Shown in pieces: positions 7,437 to 9,442 of a DNA stretch of 9,442 nt. How positions within the stretch are numbered: the first letter of the stretch is position 1; the number at the start of each line of letters is the position of its first letter. The notes under the pieces were generated by a model. That model saw only the letters and a list, made by a program, of their open reading frames with translations. It searched no databases and had not been told where the DNA came from. This DNA comes from Planctomycetales bacterium. Lineage in GTDB: Bacteria; Planctomycetota; Planctomycetia; Pirellulales; Thermoguttaceae. The position numbers and the translations under genes were made by a program. The DNA is taken from NCBI GenBank assembly GCA_007122045.1, contig SKJM01000161.1:1-9442 (forward strand), written 5' to 3'.

Positions 7437-8249
7437 GTGAAATTCGCCATCTGTAACGAAACCTTTCAGGACTGGCCCTTCGAAAAGGCCTTCGCCTTCG
7501 CCGCCGAGTGCGGGTACACGGGCATCGAGATTGCGCCGTTTACGATGTCGAACTACGTGACCGACATTCCTGCCGGCCGGCGCGACGAAGTGCGCCGCCA
7601 GGCTGAGGCTGCGGGGCTCGATGTGGTCGGCATCCACTGGCTGCTGGCCAAAACCGAGGGCTATTACATGACCTCGCCGGAGCAGGAGGTCCGCACAAGA
7701 ACCGCGGCGTACTTTCGCGAGTTGGCCCGCTTTTGTGCCGACCTGGGCGGCCGAGTGATGGTGTGCGGCTCGCCGCAGCAGCGGAACCTGCTGCCCGGCG
7801 TCTCGCACGATCAGGCCGTCGAGTACGCCCGCGAGGTGTTCAGCGAGGCGGTCCCCGCCCTGGAAGAGCACGGCTTGGTGCTGGCCTTCGAGCCGCTGGC
7901 CCCGGCCGAAACCGACTTCATTCAGACGGCCGCCGCCGGCGTCGAGCTGATCGAGGCGGTCGGCTCGCCGCACTTCCGGCTGCACCTCGACTGCAAAGCC
8001 ATGGCCAGCGAATCGGTACCCATTCCGGACCTGATCCGGCGGCATCGTCGTCTTCTGGCCCACTTCCACGCGAACGATCCGAATTTTCAGGGGCCGGGCT
8101 TCGGCGAGCTGGATTTCCGACCCATCTTCGAGGCCCTCGGCGAGGTGGACTACCGCGGTTGGGTCTCGGTCGAAGTTTTCGATTACGCCCCCGGCGTCGA
8201 GCGCCTTGCCCGCGAAAGCATCGCCTATATGCAGCAGTGCCTGGCGTAG
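7437..8249 (+). CDS. Sugar phosphate isomerase/epimerase (xylose-isomerase-like TIM barrel)
   Basis: A 270-residue cytosolic enzyme of the AP-endonuclease-2 / xylose-isomerase-like TIM-barrel superfamily, at full family length. The expected metal-binding set is complete: E152 (LAFEPL), D185 (LHLDCKAM), H211 (HFHANDPN) and E246 (VSVEVFDY). D-tagatose 3-epimerase and its relatives bind a divalent metal with residues of this kind, at almost the same positions as I recall. The start is GYTGIEIAPF at 26-35, and GIHWLL (65-70) marks the second strand region; GPGFGELDF at 219-227 is the usual loop before the last strands. It should isomerise or epimerise a free or phosphorylated keto-sugar, or a related compound such as inosose or hydroxypyruvate. 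The substrate is not readable from sequence. Its neighbour two genes upstream is a putative glycan-active secreted protein, which fits sugar catabolism but does not prove it. Confidence 0.88.
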   Translation: MKFAICNETFQDWPFEKAFAFAAECGYTGIEIAPFTMSNYVTDIPAGRRDEVRRQAEAAGLDVVGIHWLLAKTEGYYMTSPEQEVRTRTAAYFRELARFCADLGGRVMVCGSPQQRNLLPGVSHDQAVEYAREVFSEAVPALEEHGLVLAFEPLAPAETDFIQTAAAGVELIEAVGSPHFRLHLDCKAMASESVPIPDLIRRHRRLLAHFHANDPNFQGPGFGELDFRPIFEALGEVDYRGWVSVEVFDYAPGVERLARESIAYMQQCLA

Positions 8250-8272
8250 GGACGTGGAAACTCAAGGGGGCG

Positions 8273-8301
8273 GGCCCATTCTTGGGCCATCGCTTCCCAA
8301 G
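8273..8301 (+). other. Two overlapping, mutually exclusive hairpins after the isomerase gene
   Basis: GGCCCA (8273-8278) pairs with TGGGCC (8283-8288) around a TTCT loop. CTTGGG (8281-8286) pairs with CCCAAG (8296-8301) around a 9-base loop. The segment 8283-8286 is shared, so only one stem can form at a time. They begin 24 bases after the isomerase stop. No U-run follows either stem; the next bases are A-rich. They may end the upstream transcript weakly or act as a switch. Confidence 0.35.
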
Positions 8302-8392
8302 AAAACAACGGCTGTCGGCCGAAAGATGGACCAGGCGCCGGCCGGCACGTGAACCTTACGGACCGTGTTTGCCGTGCCTGTTGTCGTGCCGC

Positions 8393-8421
8393 TTGAAGTG
8401 CCGGGTGGCTTCGGTTACCAT
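8393..8421 (+). promoter_or_regulatory. Candidate sigma-70 promoter for the lipoprotein gene
   Basis: TTGAAG (8393-8398) and TACCAT (8416-8421), each 4 of 6 to consensus, are separated by 17 bases. They lie in the most AT-rich part of the window, upstream of a strong SD. Transcription would begin near 8428, with a leader of about 40 bases. The match is modest. Confidence 0.33.
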
Positions 8422-8440
8422 GTTATCAGAATTGTTACCA
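8414..8440 (+). repeat. Three GTTAYCA heptamers, possible operator
   Basis: GTTACCA at 8414-8420, GTTATCA at 8422-8428 and GTTACCA at 8434-8440 are direct repeats on the + strand. The two identical copies are 20 bases apart, about two helical turns. They cover the candidate -10 box and start point of the lipoprotein gene, where a repressor would bind. No regulator gene is adjacent. Confidence 0.4.
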
Positions 8441-8467
8441 ATCCGTATTTTCTAAGGGAGGATTCTC

Positions 8468-9091
8468 ATGCCCCGGACTAGTTATTTCTGCTTTTCTCTG
8501 ACCGCCTTGGCCCTGGCCGCGCTGCTGACTACCGGCTGCTCGCGAAGGCCGTCGCGCGTGCATCCGCCTTCGATCGACGCCGCCTCGGCGGGCCGCGAGG
8601 CGGTCCGACAGTACGATTTGGACGGCGACGGCAGGATATCCGGCGAAGAGTTGGAGCAAGCGCCGTCGCTGAGGGCCGCTCTGGAAAGGCTCGATACCGA
8701 CGGCGACGGCGCCGTGACGGCCAGCGAGGTGGCGGCACGGGTTCGCGCGTGGCAGGAGTCGAGGGTAGGCCGCATGTCGGTCGTTCTGACCATCCTGGCG
8801 GGCGGGATGCCGCTTGAAGGAGCTACGGTCGTGCTCGACCCGGAGGAGTTCCTCGGTCCGAACATTCAGCCGGCGACCGGCGTTACGGACGCCAGCGGGC
8901 TGGTCATGCCCACCATCGAGGTCGGACCCGACGATCCGCCGGGGGTCGCGCCCGGCTTCTACTTGGTGCGAATTACCAAGGAGGGCCTCGAGATCCCCCC
9001 CATGTATAACACGGAAACCGTCCTTGGCGTCGAGTTGGCCCAGGATGCCCAGGAGCTTGAGGAAGGCATCACGTTCGATCTGCGGTGGTAG
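8468..9091 (+). CDS. Lipoprotein with two EF-hands and a carboxypeptidase-regulatory-like domain
   Basis: A 207-residue exported lipoprotein. Residues 1-23 are a signal peptide ending in the lipobox TTGC, so C24 should be lipidated and the protein membrane-anchored. Two EF-hand loops follow: the first with D50, D52, D54 and E61, the second with D76, D78, D80 and E87; both have the DxDGDG pattern and the closing Glu, so calcium binding is likely. Residues about 103-206 match the beta-sandwich (carboxypeptidase regulatory-like) domain common in small planctomycete lipoproteins: LEGATVVLDPE, then TDASGL, then GFYLVRITKEG, IPPMYNTETVLGVEL and a final FDL. No enzymatic residues are seen; a structural or binding role in the envelope is inferred. 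GGAGG at 8457-8461 is 6 bases before the ATG, a strong SD. A terminator-like hairpin begins about 23 bases after the stop, so the gene is probably monocistronic. Confidence 0.85.
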   Translation: MPRTSYFCFSLTALALAALLTTGCSRRPSRVHPPSIDAASAGREAVRQYDLDGDGRISGEELEQAPSLRAALERLDTDGDGAVTASEVAARVRAWQESRVGRMSVVLTILAGGMPLEGATVVLDPEEFLGPNIQPATGVTDASGLVMPTIEVGPDDPPGVAPGFYLVRITKEGLEIPPMYNTETVLGVELAQDAQELEEGITFDLRW

Positions 9092-9113
9092 ATTGAGTGC
9101 GGGGTGAAGTTTC

Positions 9114-9139
9114 GCGGGCGGGTAGCCATTCCCGCCCGT
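9114..9139 (+). terminator. Terminator-like hairpin after the lipoprotein gene
   Basis: CGGGCGGG (9115-9122) and CCCGCCCG (9131-9138) make a perfect 8-bp stem with an 8-base loop; G9114 and T9139 can add a wobble pair. It begins 22 bases after the stop at 9091. The sequence after it is only moderately T-rich, so this is a GC-strong but not classic intrinsic terminator. Confidence 0.5.
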
Positions 9140-9170
9140 CGTCCTTCGCTCGACCGACAAGAATGCTCAT

Positions 9171-9217
9171 CCTACGGCTTGGCGCATGTTCACCGTAGGG
9201 GGCGGAACCTGCCCCCT
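9171..9217 (+). other. Second pair of overlapping hairpins
   Basis: CCTACGG (9171-9177) pairs perfectly with CCGTAGG (9193-9199). AGGGGGC (9197-9203) pairs perfectly with GCCCCCT (9211-9217) around the loop GGAACCT. They share 9197-9199, so they compete at their junction. Their role is unknown; they may be part of a convergent or repeated intergenic element. Confidence 0.4.
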
Positions 9218-9429
9218 CCTATGACGCGGCAAGTGGCCTTCGCGCCGGGTCCCGGAGGATTGCGCCCGTGCAACGCGCATAGTCGGTCGGACCGGAGCGG
9301 CGCGGGGCGGGTAGTTTGCAACGTTCCCCCGCTCCGCTGCGGAGCGAGGCTCCCGGCGGCCGATGAAGAAACCAGGAAGGTATGCGAACGCGGGCCCCGG
9401 CCTGGGCGGAAATGGAGGGAGGACGCAGC

Positions 9430-9442
9430 ATGTGGCGAGCCA
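9430..9442 (+). CDS. Start of a further gene, cut by the right edge
   Basis: An ATG at 9430 is preceded by GGAGG (9418-9422) with a 7-base spacer, as good as the best ribosome binding site in the window. Only four codons remain (MWRA), so no product can be named. In-frame ATGs at 9382 and 9412 are alternative starts with worse spacing to a purine-rich box. Confidence 0.45.

Larger units (their letters stand above)
9092..9429. other. Non-coding, palindrome-rich stretch
   Basis: No convincing gene is seen on either strand in these 338 bases. Besides the hairpins at 9114-9139 and 9171-9217, three odd-length palindromes with a single-base centre occur: CCGGGTCCCGG (9245-9255), CGGTCGGACCG (9284-9294) and GCTCCGCTGCGGAGC (9331-9345). 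The string GGCGGGTAG occurs near 9120 and again near 9308. The last part, 9363-9429, is purine-rich and leads to a start codon. No tRNA fold or promoter with both boxes was found. Confidence 0.5.

Noticed and set aside
7191..8069. A 292-codon minus-strand open frame opposite the isomerase gene
   Set aside because: The + strand encodes a complete isomerase with all four metal ligands; the minus frame has no recognisable motif and is a GC-driven shadow.
8432..8451. TTGTTA ... TATTTT as a promoter for the lipoprotein gene
   Set aside because: The two boxes are only 8 bases apart and the start point would fall on the SD.
8435..9160. A 241-codon minus-strand open frame opposite the lipoprotein gene
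   Set aside because: The + strand shows lipobox, EF-hands and a strong SD; the minus frame has none of these and reads Arg/Gly/His-rich.
9219..9431. A 70-codon minus-strand open frame in the right-hand non-coding stretch
   Set aside because: Its composition is Arg/Pro/Ala-rich, it has no SD of note and it runs through the palindromes; there is no sign of a real gene.
9363..9442. A frame from ATG 9363 open to the right edge
   Set aside because: It has no SD and is Gly-rich; the ATG at 9430, in another frame, has a well-placed GGAGG.

Overview
The window is high-GC bacterial DNA with every recognisable gene on the + strand. The setting suggests a Planctomycetota bacterium, probably of the Pirellulales type. 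That is inferred from gene content, not from a marker gene. The supporting features are a very large secreted multidomain sugar-active-looking protein, a sugar phosphate isomerase/epimerase, a small lipoprotein joining EF-hands to a carboxypeptidase-regulatory-like domain, and strong G/C bias at third codon positions.

Layout. (1) 3-911: the C-terminal part of a BCCT-family transporter, cut by the left edge. (2) 939-2153: a PLP-dependent Cys/Met-metabolism enzyme 27 bases downstream, probably co-transcribed with the transporter. (3) 2154-2345: a spacer with two hairpins, then a perfect TATAAT box and a good Shine-Dalgarno (SD). (4) 2346-6197: a 1283-residue exported protein with carbohydrate-binding-like ends around a putative TIM-barrel glycosidase core. 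(5) 6198-6470: a spacer that looks like degraded coding sequence matching neither neighbour. (6) 6471-7400: a beta-class DNA amino-methyltransferase without a visible restriction partner. (7) 7437-8249: a sugar phosphate isomerase/epimerase with a full metal-binding set. (8) 8250-8467: a spacer with mutually exclusive hairpins, a candidate promoter and three GTTAYCA repeats. (9) 8468-9091: the EF-hand lipoprotein, followed by a terminator-like hairpin. (10) 9092-9429: a palindrome-rich non-coding stretch leading to a well-placed SD and the first codons of a gene that runs off the right edge (9430).

Working together. Genes 1 and 2 make a plausible uptake-plus-catabolism pair for a sulfur-containing or quaternary-amine compound. 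The secreted protein and the isomerase/epimerase would fit breakdown of an external glycan followed by handling of the sugar inside the cell, but the methyltransferase lies between them and no pathway is proved. I found no CRISPR array, tRNA, rRNA, insertion sequence or transposase. I do not see a clear new multi-gene system. The most unusual items are the secreted protein, the coding relic at 6201-6470, the divergent active-site motifs of the PLP enzyme, and the repeat and palindrome structures around the lipoprotein gene.
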